Assembly: GCA_003151735.1 (NCBI GenBank)
Contig: PLYI01000120.1
Span: forward strand, 1 to 64,000
DNA from: Candidatus Bathyarchaeota archaeon
Lineage (GTDB): Archaea > Thermoproteota > Bathyarchaeia > Bathyarchaeales > Bathycorpusculaceae
Direction: 5' to 3'
DNA: 64,000 nt
Positions 8,281 to 18,070 of the stretch are shown in pieces; position 1 is the stretch's first letter; the number at the start of each line of letters is the position of its first letter. A program made the translations under genes and the position numbers. The notes beneath the pieces are model-generated. The model did no database searches, was not told where the DNA came from, and saw nothing but the letters and a program-made list of their open reading frames with translations.

Positions 8281-9111
8281 ATGTCGCCCGTGAAAACTAT
8301 AAAAACTTTTAGGGATTTGCTGTCTTTCCTCACCATCATACCAGTTGGGGGAAAAGAAGATTTTATTTTCACGACGGCGGAGAACGTTTGGCTTTTTCCA
8401 TTGCTAGGCGGCTTCATAGGCTTGCTTGGCGCAGCTTACTTTTTAGGCTCAAGCGTATTAGTTGGGTTTTTGCTGAGTTTAGCTAATTCGGTTGTTGCAT
8501 TGCCAGTTGGTTTTTTGGATAAACTAATTCCGGCTGCAATGACTGTAGCTTTCCTTTTAGTTTTAACTGGGCTGCAGCATTTCGACGGATTAATCGATTT
8601 AGGCAACGCAGTTGGATTGCGAAATGTGCATGATAGAAAAATGGTTGCGCATGCTTGGACAGTAACCTATTCAGGGGCTGTTTTGGCGTTGGTTGTCGAG
8701 TTTGCGGCTTTTGTGGGACTGTTTTTAATTAATCCACTTTTTGCTTTCGGCGCAATATTGGCGGCTGAAGTCGCAGCTAAATTAGCGATGGTAACGATTG
8801 TTTGGGTCGGCAAACCAAGCCATAAAGGACTTGGCTCGATTTTCCTCTCCAAAGCCAAAAAAAACCTGAATATCGTGGCTTATGTGATTGCTGTTTTGAT
8901 TGTTTACCCATTCTTCTCCCTGACCGGTAACCCGCTTTTAGGCTTGGTAGGCGTTGGCATAGTTTTAGTCAGTATTCCCGTTGCGTTTGTTATGGAAAAG
9001 GTTTCTGAGGGCGTTTTCGGCGGGGTTTCAGGAGACATGATTGGCGCCACCAACGAGGTTGCAAGGGCTGTGGCGCTGGTTTTGTTTGCGGTGGTGCTGA
9101 TGCTGATATGA
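8281..9111 (+). CDS. cobS: Adenosylcobinamide-GDP ribazoletransferase CobS
   Basis: A 276-residue polytopic membrane protein of the cobalamin synthase family, which joins adenosylcobinamide-GDP and alpha-ribazole (or its phosphate) to form the cobamide. Typical features are the N-terminal 'FLTIIPVGG', 'PLLGGFIGLLGA', and the metal-binding Asp region 'HFDGLIDLGNAVG' near residue 100, here divergent from the commoner D-G-L-A-D form. The C-terminus has 'GGVSGDMIGATNEVAR', also characteristic. Its stop overlaps the start of cobY. It is divergent from the epimerase operon with only 38 bp between starts, so the promoters must be very compact. Confidence 0.85.
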   Translation: MSPVKTIKTFRDLLSFLTIIPVGGKEDFIFTTAENVWLFPLLGGFIGLLGAAYFLGSSVLVGFLLSLANSVVALPVGFLDKLIPAAMTVAFLLVLTGLQHFDGLIDLGNAVGLRNVHDRKMVAHAWTVTYSGAVLALVVEFAAFVGLFLINPLFAFGAILAAEVAAKLAMVTIVWVGKPSHKGLGSIFLSKAKKNLNIVAYVIAVLIVYPFFSLTGNPLLGLVGVGIVLVSIPVAFVMEKVSEGVFGGVSGDMIGATNEVARAVALVLFAVVLMLI

Positions 9112-9743
9112 TGGCGCCTGCTTTGATTATGGCTGGCGGCAAAGGAACCCGCATGGGGGTGCCCACTGAGAAGCCGCTGTTGCCGTTTTTGGGTAAGCCG
9201 CTGGTTGATTGGGTTGCAGAAGCAATTTTGGATGCAAAAAAAATTTCTGATTTTTACGTTGTAACGAGTTCTAACACGCCAGAAACCGAAAAACATTGTA
9301 TAGCTAAGGGCTGGAAGGTTCTGCACACAGATGGAAAAGGCTACCATAACGACCTTAAACAAGCAGTATCTAAAGCGAATTTGACTGGCCCAGTTCTCAC
9401 AATGCCCTCAGATGTGCCTGCAATAACAGGAAAAGTGCTCGACAAAATAATCGAGGCATTTGAGTTTTGCGGCAAAGATTTCTTAGCGGTCTTTGTACCT
9501 ATCAAGTCGCGGCAGAACTTGGGCTTGTCCATTTCATCCACCGATGAATACAATGGCGAATGGTACGCGGTTTCAGGAGTTAACATCATAAACGGCGTTA
9601 AAATCCAAGGTGAAGGAAAAATCGAGACAAGCGCCATAATCACAGAGGAAACCGAAGTGCTCCTAAACATCAACACGACTAAGGACTTGGAAATAGCAGA
9701 GAGAATAATGAAAGAAAAAGATAACGCTATCCATAAGCGGTAA
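9108..9743 (+). CDS. cobY: Adenosylcobinamide-phosphate guanylyltransferase CobY
   Basis: A 211-residue nucleotidyltransferase with the N-terminal signature 'ALIMAGGKGTRMG' followed by 'EKPLLPFLGKPLVDWV'. Archaeal CobY transfers GMP to adenosylcobinamide phosphate and replaces bacterial CobU. Its ATG overlaps the cobS stop codon (ATGA), and this coupling with cobS decides between CobY and other MobA-like guanylyltransferases. A second ATG follows at 9111. The gene ends 17 bp inside the convergent, frameshifted PQQ-propeller gene. Confidence 0.82.
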   Translation: MMAPALIMAGGKGTRMGVPTEKPLLPFLGKPLVDWVAEAILDAKKISDFYVVTSSNTPETEKHCIAKGWKVLHTDGKGYHNDLKQAVSKANLTGPVLTMPSDVPAITGKVLDKIIEAFEFCGKDFLAVFVPIKSRQNLGLSISSTDEYNGEWYAVSGVNIINGVKIQGEGKIETSAIITEETEVLLNINTTKDLEIAERIMKEKDNAIHKR

Positions 9744-11147
9744 GTTGCAGGTCAGACGCCACAAACACTTCATTACCTACCGCCACAGGCGCCAGAACAT
9801 AGTGGTCGAAATGCTGTGCTCTGGCAAGGTTACCGTTTGAGGCGCCAAAAACCCAAAGCACATTGTTCTCGTTCAAGTACACGGCATCCCTGTTAACAAC
9901 TAAGCCAGGAGAGAAGCCGTAGCCGCCGCTAGGATCTTCAATTTGCTTTGTCCACAACAGCTTGCCACTTACCAAGTCAAGACTACAGAGAGTTCCAACG
10001 GATTGGTCATGTCTGTTGCCGCTGTTTGTTCCAAGCTGCTGGGTTACGCCAAAACTCCAGAACACTTGATTATTTTGTATTTGGATAAGATATGTGGTGA
10101 GGGTTATATTGTCGTTGTTGACTGTGGAAATGAGGTTCTGGCCATCAACCCTGGTTTTCCATGCTGTGCTACCGCCGGAGAGGTTTAAGGCGTAAAGGTT
10201 GCCGTCTGAAGCCCCAAAAAACAAATTGCCATTGTGGGCTACTGGCTGGTATATGGATGCGCCTATGTTGATGCTCCAGAGTAGGTCGCCTGAAGAGTCG
10301 TTTAGGCTGAGGATTTTGTCATTGTTCTGGATTATAATTTGTCCTTGATAAGTTGTTATGACGCTTACTGCGTTGCCGCTGTAGCCTGGAATACCTTCAG
10401 GATAAGCAATGGGAACGCTTGTAAGGGTGATGTTGCTGCTCCAGGCAAAGTTGTCGGTTTCAAAGTTAAATTTGCTCATGTAGGGATTTGAGTAGTTGCC
10501 CGATAACACGTAGACAAAGTTGCCTTCGAATGGGTTTCCGCCCAGTGGATAAGCATCAACCCACCAGCTATTAAGGTCGGTCAGGTTCCCAAAAGAGTTT
10601 GCTATGTAGCTTGGGCGCGAAGCTTGCCACAGAAACGCGCCAGTGTCAGCGTTGTGAACGTTTACGCCGCCGTCGATCGAGGCGACTACGTCTCCGCTAA
10701 CAACGACGTTATCGGGCGCTCTTTTGGTCCAGAGGTCAGTTCCTATTTGTCCATCGAAACTCCACTCAAACTTTCCCGTTGCTTTATCGATGCAACCAAC
10801 TGAAGCATCCATTCCGCTACCGAAAACTTTGTCAGATGACAGGTATAGTCCTGAAGCAAAATAGCCTGTGTCGGAGCTTGTGTTCCAGATAAACTTCCAG
10901 ATTGCGTGGTGTATGCGCTTACGGTTCCAAAGAGGTCTGTGATGTAGACTTTGTAGTTATCAGCAGCAAGGCCTGTAGCGAAGTTTTCGATGGGACGCTG
11001 CCAAGAACCGTTTGAACCTGCTGGGTTGAGGACGTCATTTTCATAAATTATCAGTGAAGAAACTGCTAACACTGCAAACAAACCTATCGCAATTATCAGC
11101 AGGGTGAGTCTTTTCAATTTCTTCACTAAAATGCGTATACTGGTCAT
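9727..11147 (-). pseudogene. PQQ-like beta-propeller exoprotein broken by a frameshift
   Basis: The track splits this gene into 10743-11147 and 9727-10812. The first frame gives an N-terminal membrane anchor ('LTLLIIAIGLFAVLAVSSLI') and the start of a propeller ('KVYITDLFGTVSAYTT'). The second frame stays open upstream of its ATG and reads 'AIWKFIWNTSSDTGYFASG', which continues the same propeller blade. A one-base indel near 10895-10905 would rejoin them into about 470 residues. Blades are recognisable as 'DKATGKFEW', 'NADTGAFLW' and 'DLVSGKLLW'. There is no C-terminal anchor, unlike the large family. It may be a recent pseudogene or an assembly error. Function would be extracellular; no quinone-binding site can be claimed. 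Confidence 0.7.
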
Positions 11148-11252
11148 CGATAAATGCGTTTGCAGAATTCTCCAAAAACTAGCTGCTTCTCAATATGTGC
11201 AACTTCACAATCCTGAAGTAGATTAAAGAAATATTTAACATCTTACAAAACT

Positions 11253-11270
11253 AAAAAAAGGGAAGGATGA
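11253..11270 (-). terminator. Terminator of surface-protein gene 1
   Basis: On the minus strand a C-rich run followed by seven T's (CCTTCCCTTTTTTTAG) lies just after the stop codon. The same C-run/T-run arrangement follows the other surface-protein paralogues, consistent with archaeal intrinsic termination. Confidence 0.5.
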
Positions 11271-11289
11271 TTTTTATTGTTTAGCGCAA

Positions 11290-14118
11290 TTACGGTCGTT
11301 TTCTAAGCATCAGCAAAGCTAGAACTGCAAAGCCGATGATTATTACAACTATTATGGCTGCGACTGCAGGAACAAAGTACATGTCAGCTGCAGATTGTGC
11401 TGGAGCTGCTGTTGGTGTTGGTGTTGGTGCTGCTAAGTCAACTGCAAAAGCTGCTTCTGAAGATGACGGGTAGTATGAGTTAGAACCTGCGAATGACGTG
11501 ACGACGGTGTATTTGCCTGTGATGTCAGGTGTCCACTGGAAGCTGAATGCACCGCTTGAATCACTTGTAGTCGTGCCGATTGTTCGGTAGTTACCGTTTG
11601 AGTCCAAAACACTCAAGGTTACTGTAACTCCGGTTACGTTGGTGGGCATTGGTTTCTGCATGTAAACATACTCCATCCATGCGCTTTGACTTGCATCTGA
11701 AACTGCTGGGACGCCATTCGGGAAGTCTGCCGCTTGCTCGGCTTGCTTCGTGCCTGCAGATATGTCGGTAACAGTGCCGCTAATGACAAGTGATCTTCCT
11801 AGTTCAATGGATGCTTGAGGTGCTGTAACAGTTAATTGACTCGGTCCTTGACCGTAGGCGTATAGTTGGGAATCGTAGTTGTTGAGAGCTATTAGCTCAC
11901 CATCGGCAACTGGGACGGGACCTGCATACATGTTCTGAGCATAATCAAAAATATTCCATAGTAGTGTTCCGTCAGTGGCGTTAAGAGCGTATAACTGTTG
12001 ACCTTTCCAGAGGGGAGAGTTGGGAGAGTGCACATCGCCTACTACGTAGAGTTTTCCGTCAGCAATAGTTTCTACCCAGACAGGATAAACACCGAAGGCT
12101 GTATAGAGTCCAGCATTGGTGCTGTTGCCTGGTCCGCCGTTACCCCAGGTCCATTCTAGAGCTCCATTGGTATCGTTATAGCCGTAGATAACTCCACTAT
12201 AGCCGCCGCTAAAGTAAAGGCTGCCGTATGCGACCGAATCTGCATCGAGACTCTGGTAGTTCCATCCGCTGGCCTGGCTGGTTGGAATGGCTGGTGTTTC
12301 CCATAATTCGTTTCCAGTAGCTAGGCTGTAACCCCAATGTTCAACAGTCTCTTTGTCCTCGAAGATGAAGACGCCGTTGGTTGGATCCCATTCAGCAATC
12401 GTTCGGGTAACGTTGCCTGGCGCTAGCGGATAAGATTGGCTCCACAGCACCGTTCCTAATGTCTGCGGTTTTAAGCTAATGGCTGTAATGTTCGCTGGAC
12501 TAAAGTCTAAAGTAATGCCTCCATTCGTGGTTAAAGTTGCAACATCGCCTGCGTGAGTTCCGAAGGTTCCCTGAATCATAAGTGCTATGTTACCTGGTTC
12601 AACTAGAGGGATTATTCCGCCTGCCCCACCGGCACTCCCAATGCCCCAGCCTGTTGATGAACCACCAAGGGCGACTGATACGTTCCAATCGTAACTTGTG
12701 TATACCGATGTTGCTTGTGCTGAAGCTACTGTTGCCCATGCAGTACCATTCCAGTTCCATGCTTGACCTGCGGGTGGTGCCGTTGTAGGCATTGCAGGAG
12801 TAATTGGCACGTTCGCATTTTCTGACCCTGAATACCAGTTGAGTGCTGCGGTTGTATTATCGGGCGATCCTCCGCCGAATACGCGAGATGAGTTCCATTC
12901 AGCCAAATAGTAGTTGGGGTTAGTGCTGTTTCCGAGATTGGTGAGAACGTATTTTAGATATTCGCCTTGTGGTCCCGCTGCGGCTGAGCCTGTAGGAACA
13001 TTGGTAACGTTCATGTTTGTCAATATGCCTGTTCTTGGGTCATAACTTCTCCAAACTGTCCCTAGTCCTGAAACTGTTGTAGTTGCAATCAACAAGCCAT
13101 TTGGCAGGACTCCGTATTGGTTGGGGGTCTCGTAGTCGTAGAGGTAGCCGAATGATGGTACAAGGGAAACGCCTGTTGCCGATGCATTGATGCTCCAAAG
13201 TTGTTGTCCAGTTCGCAAATCTACTGCAACGTAATTACCACCGGTGCCTGCGTTGCCATATGGCTCTTGATAGAAGAGGGTTCCTTGCATGATAATTGGA
13301 TTTGTGAACCGTGCGTTGTATGAATTTCCTGTGTAATACATTTCGCCTGGAACTGCAGTGTCATTTCCTCCGACAACTCCGCCATATTGAATTGGCTTAG
13401 TCCACATAATGTGCGCGCTGTTTGGCGCTGAGCCGTCAGGTTGGTAAACGCCTGGGCCATGAGTACCTGGTGGTTGTCCGACAACGTAGGGTGCTGCAAG
13501 CCAGTTTGACGCTATCGAGAACCAATAGTTGTTTTGTCCTTCAATTGGTCGTGTCCAGTAAGCAGTCGGCAGTGGGTAGCTACCTATTGGCGCAGGAATT
13601 AGTTCTTGCTGTACAGTGATAGTTGTTGTTGCGCTGGCGGGTGTGAAAATGTCGCCGTAATAAGCTGCATATGAGGCTGGTGGTAGAGTGACGCCTGCAT
13701 AACTGGTATTTGTTGCATTCCAAATGTATGTTTGCCCAGGATAGTTGAATGTGAATGTGTAGTTACCGGTTTGGGTTGGAGTATAGCTAATGGTCATGAT
13801 GCCTGTTGGGTCATTAATTGTTGTAAAGGTCTGTGATGTGTTTGTTCCGTCAGGTGCTGTGATAGTAAGAGTGTAGCCCGAACGTCTAATGTTATTGTTT
13901 AAAGATGCTCCCGGCATAGGATAGTCAACCCAGAAGCTAACTGACATTGGTTGACCAACTCCTATTGGTTGAGGTGCAGTTGTGATATAGGCATACGAAA
14001 TGATGTTGTATGGTGGTGAATGCGCCGTAACGGTTGGTTGAAGCATTATTGCGCTCATAGAAATTGTTAGAATCAAAGCAATCATAATAGCTAATGTTTT
14101 ATTTTTAAAAGTTTTCAT
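11290..14118 (-). CDS. Large PQQ-propeller surface protein, paralogue 1
   Basis: 942 residues. Order of parts: signal peptide (1-32, ending near 'PTVTAHSP'); N-terminal Ig-like domain beginning 'PQPIGVGQPMSVSFWVDYP'; family motif 'YWTRPIEGQNNYWFSIASNW' near residue 190; PQQ-type propeller with blades such as 'VDLRTGQQLWS' and 'NATDGTLLWN'; C-terminal Ig-like domain with 'VLDSNGNYRTIGTTTSDSSG'; Thr/Pro/Ala stalk; transmembrane helix and 'RKRP' end. This is a cell-envelope protein, possibly S-layer-like. It stands about 12 kb from the other five members and is the most diverged in its central part. SD 'AAGG' precedes the ATG. No catalytic residues are evident. Confidence 0.85.
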   Translation of the reverse strand: MKTFKNKTLAIMIALILTISMSAIMLQPTVTAHSPPYNIISYAYITTAPQPIGVGQPMSVSFWVDYPMPGASLNNNIRRSGYTLTITAPDGTNTSQTFTTINDPTGIMTISYTPTQTGNYTFTFNYPGQTYIWNATNTSYAGVTLPPASYAAYYGDIFTPASATTTITVQQELIPAPIGSYPLPTAYWTRPIEGQNNYWFSIASNWLAAPYVVGQPPGTHGPGVYQPDGSAPNSAHIMWTKPIQYGGVVGGNDTAVPGEMYYTGNSYNARFTNPIIMQGTLFYQEPYGNAGTGGNYVAVDLRTGQQLWSINASATGVSLVPSFGYLYDYETPNQYGVLPNGLLIATTTVSGLGTVWRSYDPRTGILTNMNVTNVPTGSAAAGPQGEYLKYVLTNLGNSTNPNYYLAEWNSSRVFGGGSPDNTTAALNWYSGSENANVPITPAMPTTAPPAGQAWNWNGTAWATVASAQATSVYTSYDWNVSVALGGSSTGWGIGSAGGAGGIIPLVEPGNIALMIQGTFGTHAGDVATLTTNGGITLDFSPANITAISLKPQTLGTVLWSQSYPLAPGNVTRTIAEWDPTNGVFIFEDKETVEHWGYSLATGNELWETPAIPTSQASGWNYQSLDADSVAYGSLYFSGGYSGVIYGYNDTNGALEWTWGNGGPGNSTNAGLYTAFGVYPVWVETIADGKLYVVGDVHSPNSPLWKGQQLYALNATDGTLLWNIFDYAQNMYAGPVPVADGELIALNNYDSQLYAYGQGPSQLTVTAPQASIELGRSLVISGTVTDISAGTKQAEQAADFPNGVPAVSDASQSAWMEYVYMQKPMPTNVTGVTVTLSVLDSNGNYRTIGTTTSDSSGAFSFQWTPDITGKYTVVTSFAGSNSYYPSSSEAAFAVDLAAPTPTPTAAPAQSAADMYFVPAVAAIIVVIIIGFAVLALLMLRKRP

Positions 14119-14494
14119 TTTTTTATTTTCCTTAATTTATATGTTGACAAGAACAACTTTTACAAAAAGAAGCTCATGTACACTAAAAATTAGCATAATT
14201 AGTCTTATAAGTTTATTGTAGAAGTGCTACTTAGGATAAGTTTTGGATTAAATCTAAAAAAAATACTTAATATTCGAAGAAATAATGAATAAATTAAGCT
14301 CGGTGTGCTATCTCCTATGAAAAAAACAATGAATAGCTCTGAACATTTTTGTTGGGTGTTTGCCGAGTTTTCCACCATTTATTCTGGGATTTCTTCCACA
14401 TTTGCAACCGCTCGATTCCTGCTGGGATTAGAGAAATCTTTAACATCCTCACACCGCCAATTTACTATCAAACCTTCGTCAGGAGAAACCCCGC
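14119..14494. other. Intergenic region with promoter of surface gene 1
   Basis: This 376-bp gap between divergent genes holds a TATA-like 'CTTATAAGAC' on the minus strand (14202-14212) and, on the plus strand, an AGGAG Shine-Dalgarno about 10 nt before the ATG at 14495. The 67-residue ORF at 14305-14508 has no family resemblance and is probably chance. I see no RNA gene or repeat here. Confidence 0.45.
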
Positions 14495-15922
14495 ATGAGC
14501 ATCCTTAGCCACGACAGCTTCTGGAACGCAGTTATAACGCTGCCTATGACTAAAAAAATGCTCCAGCTGTCACTGAAAAGATGCGGCGCCTGCGGAAGAA
14601 CCGTTCTTGAAGCGGCATTGGACGATTACGGCGGTAAAACCGACCGGCACTGTGCGAAATGCAGTGGGCTGTACTCGCAAGTTATTGGTTTTTGGGTTGA
14701 GTTCCTGCGGCGAAGCCTCAACATTAAACGGGCGAAAGTTGAAAAACTCTTAACCGACCCGTACGCGAGAAGGGCAGTAATCAACTTGACAAAGTCGTTT
14801 GCTTACATGGGCATAAAAAAACCCATCTCACTCTACGCGCCATTTCTCATCGTTTGGGATTTTACCCACAAATGCAACCTCAACTGCAAACACTGCTATT
14901 CAAACAGCGGCGCAGTCCAAGAAGACGAATTAACAACCCAGCAAGCCATGGCAGTCGTGGACCAGCTTGCCGATGCTGGGGTGACGGCGCTAGCTTTTTC
15001 AGGCGGCGAACCGTTGACTCGAAAAGACTTCTTTGAAGTAGCAGCTCACGCGGTTAAACGGGGCCTGTATATTTCAGTTGCAACCAACGGCACATTAGTC
15101 ACAAAGGAAAACGTGAAGAGGCTCAAGCAAACAGGCGTCCACTACGTTGAAATCAGCATTGACGGCGCAACCGCCAAAACCCACGATGAATTCCGAGGCG
15201 TCCCAGGAGCCTTCGACAAAGCAGTAACGGGACTTAGGAACTGCGTTGAAGCAGACCTGTGCGCTTGCATCGCTACAACAGTCACAAAAGCCAACCTTGA
15301 AGAAATGCCAGCCATCGTGACTTTGGCAGAGGAAATCGGTGCAGAAAGATTCACCTACTTCAACTTCATCCCAACAGGACGCGGAAAAGCACACTACGAC
15401 CAAGACCTCTCAGCGCAGGAACGGGAAAAACTCATGCGTTACCTGGTAAACCGCATGTCCACAGGATGCAAAACCACCATTCTAACCACAGCGCCCCAGC
15501 TTGCCCGCGTTGCGTTGCAGTGTCAGGGTGCTTCGGGAACAGGGGAGGTTGTGATGTCTATGGCGCACATGCAAACCGCGAAGGTAACCAAAAAAGCCGT
15601 GCCTCTGGCTGATTTCATCGGCGGCTGCGGCGCAGGAAGGTTATATTGCTCGCTGTCACCGCAAGGCGACGTCCACCCATGCGTGTTCCTGCCTGTGAAC
15701 GTGGGGAACCTGAAAACCGAAAAGTTCCAAGACATCTGGCTAAACGCACCCCTCTTCAACTCTTTCCGAAACAGGGCAAATCTGAAGGGCTCCTGCGGAA
15801 AATGCGATTACAAGTTTATCTGCGGCGGCTGCAGGGCACGTTCAGCAGCATACCATGACGGTGACATGCTCGATGGTGACCCAGGCTGCATAATGGGATT
15901 GAAGGGTGCTAAAAGTGCCTAA
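14495..15922 (+). CDS. Radical SAM/SPASM protein with N-terminal Cys4 module
   Basis: A 475-residue radical SAM enzyme with a SPASM C-terminus. The N-terminal 60 residues hold a CxxC...CxxC zinc-ribbon-like pair (C30, C33, C53, C56). The radical SAM motif is 'CNLNCKHC' (C127, C131, C134), followed by 'AFSGGEPLTRKD'. The C-terminal region has many Cys ('CGKCDYKFICGGCRARS') that would bind auxiliary clusters. The family includes AhbC/AhbD haem enzymes and peptide-modifying enzymes; no precursor peptide gene is seen nearby. Its end overlaps the DUF362 gene by 17 bp, so the pair is probably one unit. Substrate unknown. The ATG start has a good AGGAG site. Confidence 0.8.
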   Translation: MSILSHDSFWNAVITLPMTKKMLQLSLKRCGACGRTVLEAALDDYGGKTDRHCAKCSGLYSQVIGFWVEFLRRSLNIKRAKVEKLLTDPYARRAVINLTKSFAYMGIKKPISLYAPFLIVWDFTHKCNLNCKHCYSNSGAVQEDELTTQQAMAVVDQLADAGVTALAFSGGEPLTRKDFFEVAAHAVKRGLYISVATNGTLVTKENVKRLKQTGVHYVEISIDGATAKTHDEFRGVPGAFDKAVTGLRNCVEADLCACIATTVTKANLEEMPAIVTLAEEIGAERFTYFNFIPTGRGKAHYDQDLSAQEREKLMRYLVNRMSTGCKTTILTTAPQLARVALQCQGASGTGEVVMSMAHMQTAKVTKKAVPLADFIGGCGAGRLYCSLSPQGDVHPCVFLPVNVGNLKTEKFQDIWLNAPLFNSFRNRANLKGSCGKCDYKFICGGCRARSAAYHDGDMLDGDPGCIMGLKGAKSA

Positions 15923-16877
15923 CGTAGCGCAGAAAACGGTTAAGATTTTTCAAGTTAAAGATGACATTAGCGCCATTGTAAATGAAGCTGTTGCCAATTC
16001 AGGGTTGCGTGGAAAAAGCAAAATTTTCATTAAACCCAACCTAAGCCACCCAGAGTACTTGCCGGGTGTGGTAACCAGCCCAGAGTTGATGCAGCAACTT
16101 GTTGGTTTGCTTCGGGACGGCAACAGCGAAGTCATCGTGGGCGAATCCAACGGCTTCAACTATCCCTGCTGGACAGCCTTTGACAAAACAGGCGCCGAAG
16201 CAGCTGTCAAAAAAGCCGGTGGCACGGTAATCAACCTCTCAGAAGACAAGCTGGTAGAAGTGAAGTTTCAGGGCAACACGCCACTAAAGAGGCTGTTTCT
16301 ACCCAAAACCATCTTGGACGCAGACGCCATTGTGGATTTGCCGTTGATGAAAACACATGAGTTCATGGCTTACAGCGGCGCCATAAAGAACCTGTTCGGC
16401 TGCGTGCCCAGCAACAAACGAATCTATTTGCACCCGTACCTGCCAGAGGTTATGTATCGACTATATACACTTTTCAAGCCGCAGTTAACGATAATGGATG
16501 CCAGAGTTGGCATCGAAGGCAACGGACCCACAAAAGGCAAACCCGTCAAAATGGATTTAATGCTAACAGGCAACGACGCATTAGCCCTCGATATAACCGC
16601 CGCCAAAGTCATGATGCTGAACTGGAAAGAAACCTACCTAAACTACATCGCCAAAAAAACAGGCATGCTTGAAGAAGACATCAAAGCCAACGGATTAACA
16701 GTGTCCGAAGTTGAACACAGGTTTGAGCCGCCAAAAATTGATTTGCCTGTAAAAGCGCAAATGATGGTTTACCAGCATGAGTATCTGACGAAAGTGCTTT
16801 TCTGCTCATTGGATGTTGTTAAACTGTTCCAGAAAGTGACCGTGGTGTATCGTGGCAAACCCGTCGAAATCGGTTAA
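15906..16877 (+). CDS. DUF362 domain protein
   Basis: A 323-residue protein of the DUF362 family, recognisable from 'KIFIKPNLSHPEYLPGVVTS', 'PLMKTHEFMAYSGAIKNLFG' and 'IMDARVGIEGNGPTKG'. The family is often fused to or found with Fe-S proteins; its reaction is not established. This copy has no ferredoxin-type cysteine clusters. It starts at GTG 15906 (an alternative GTG is at 15915) inside the end of the radical SAM gene, so it should be translationally coupled. It overlaps the convergent glycosyltransferase gene by 4 bp. Confidence 0.8.
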   Translation: MLKVPNVAQKTVKIFQVKDDISAIVNEAVANSGLRGKSKIFIKPNLSHPEYLPGVVTSPELMQQLVGLLRDGNSEVIVGESNGFNYPCWTAFDKTGAEAAVKKAGGTVINLSEDKLVEVKFQGNTPLKRLFLPKTILDADAIVDLPLMKTHEFMAYSGAIKNLFGCVPSNKRIYLHPYLPEVMYRLYTLFKPQLTIMDARVGIEGNGPTKGKPVKMDLMLTGNDALALDITAAKVMMLNWKETYLNYIAKKTGMLEEDIKANGLTVSEVEHRFEPPKIDLPVKAQMMVYQHEYLTKVLFCSLDVVKLFQKVTVVYRGKPVEIG

Positions 16878-18070
16878 CTTAATGCTTCATCGTAGACTTT
16901 CATTGCTTCCTTGACAAGTATGCGCCAATCATAATTTTCCACGATTGTTTTACGGGCTTTTACACCCATCTCAGCCGCCTCCGCTGGATGCTCAAGCAGA
17001 TACAGGATTTTTTCGTTAAACTGCCTCGGATTAAAGGGTTCCACCAATAACCCGTTCTTGCCGCTCTCAATCGTTTCAGGAATGCCTCCGACGGTAGTTG
17101 TTACTATGGGTAAGCCTGTTGCGAGGGCTTCCAGCACAGCGAACGGGTGGTGCTCGTAGAAGGTGGAGAACGCAAAGACGTCTGCTGCTTGGTAGAGTTT
17201 AGGCAGCTTTTTGTCTGGATAGTAGCCCGTGAAGATTATGTTGCCTTTGACGCCGAGTTTGTCTGCGTGGGCGAGAAGTTTGTGCATTTCGTCGCTTTGT
17301 CCTTTGCCTGAAATGATGAATTTGGCGTTTGGGAAACGCTTGACGACTGCGGGCATGCTTTCGATTAGCGTGAACAATCCTTTGCGCGCGTAAAGCCTGC
17401 CCACTGAGACGATGGCTAAGTCGTCGGGGTTAAAGCCGAGCTCCTCTTTGACTTTGCGCTTGTCGGCGGCTGGCTTGAACTTGTTTACATCCACGCCGTT
17501 GTGGATGACGCGGATTTTGCTTTCTGGAATCTTGTAGTAATTTGTCAGTTCCCACTTGGTAAAGTGGCTAACAGCGATTATTTTCCGCGCCCGCTTAAGC
17601 ATGCCTTCCTCAAAGAACCGCAAAAACCAATTAAAACTCACCAGAAACTTCTCGTTTGCGTTTAGGCGGCTGTAGGGTTCGCCTCTGATGGCTTCTGCTT
17701 CGCCTTTCCAAGTGGAGTGGACGGTGCAGACGAGAGCTTTGCCGAAGTTGGGCGGCACCACAAAATTTGGCGTTAAGGGCAGTTGAGGATGGATAATGTC
17801 TACGTTGGCGGTGTTGCGTATGCTGTTGAGTTTGTGGTTGCTGGCGGCTGCAAGCATAAAGGATTTTATGATTGGCATTTTTGGGATTTTAAGAAAAGAC
17901 ACATCAAGTTGCGGGTTCACATGGAAGTCTTTGGCTTGGTTTGAGCCTGTGACCACGTAGATTTGGTAGCCGTTTTTGAGAAGCTCATTGCTTAGGTAGT
18001 AAACATAGGCGCCTGTACCGCCAGAGAGGGGCCAGTATTCAGGTGAGATAAAGCAGACTTTATGCGCCAT
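16874..18070 (-). CDS. Glycosyltransferase family 4 protein
   Basis: A 398-residue GT-B glycosyltransferase. The N-terminal domain starts 'CFISPEYWPLSGGTGAYVYY', and the C-terminal donor domain includes 'VSVGRLYARKGLFTLIESM' near residue 230 and 'HHPFAVLEALATGLPIVTTT' near residue 310. It is the last gene of a three-glycosyltransferase run on the minus strand; its ATG follows the stop of the preceding GT2 gene directly. It is likely to extend a lipid-linked glycan at the inner membrane face, but donor and acceptor are unknown. Confidence 0.85.
   Translation of the reverse strand: MAHKVCFISPEYWPLSGGTGAYVYYLSNELLKNGYQIYVVTGSNQAKDFHVNPQLDVSFLKIPKMPIIKSFMLAAASNHKLNSIRNTANVDIIHPQLPLTPNFVVPPNFGKALVCTVHSTWKGEAEAIRGEPYSRLNANEKFLVSFNWFLRFFEEGMLKRARKIIAVSHFTKWELTNYYKIPESKIRVIHNGVDVNKFKPAADKRKVKEELGFNPDDLAIVSVGRLYARKGLFTLIESMPAVVKRFPNAKFIISGKGQSDEMHKLLAHADKLGVKGNIIFTGYYPDKKLPKLYQAADVFAFSTFYEHHPFAVLEALATGLPIVTTTVGGIPETIESGKNGLLVEPFNPRQFNEKILYLLEHPAEAAEMGVKARKTIVENYDWRILVKEAMKVYDEALS

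Noticed and set aside
14305-14508. 67-residue ORF ahead of the SPASM radical SAM gene
   Set aside because: No family resemblance, no clear ribosome binding site, and it overlaps the well-supported ATG at 14495.
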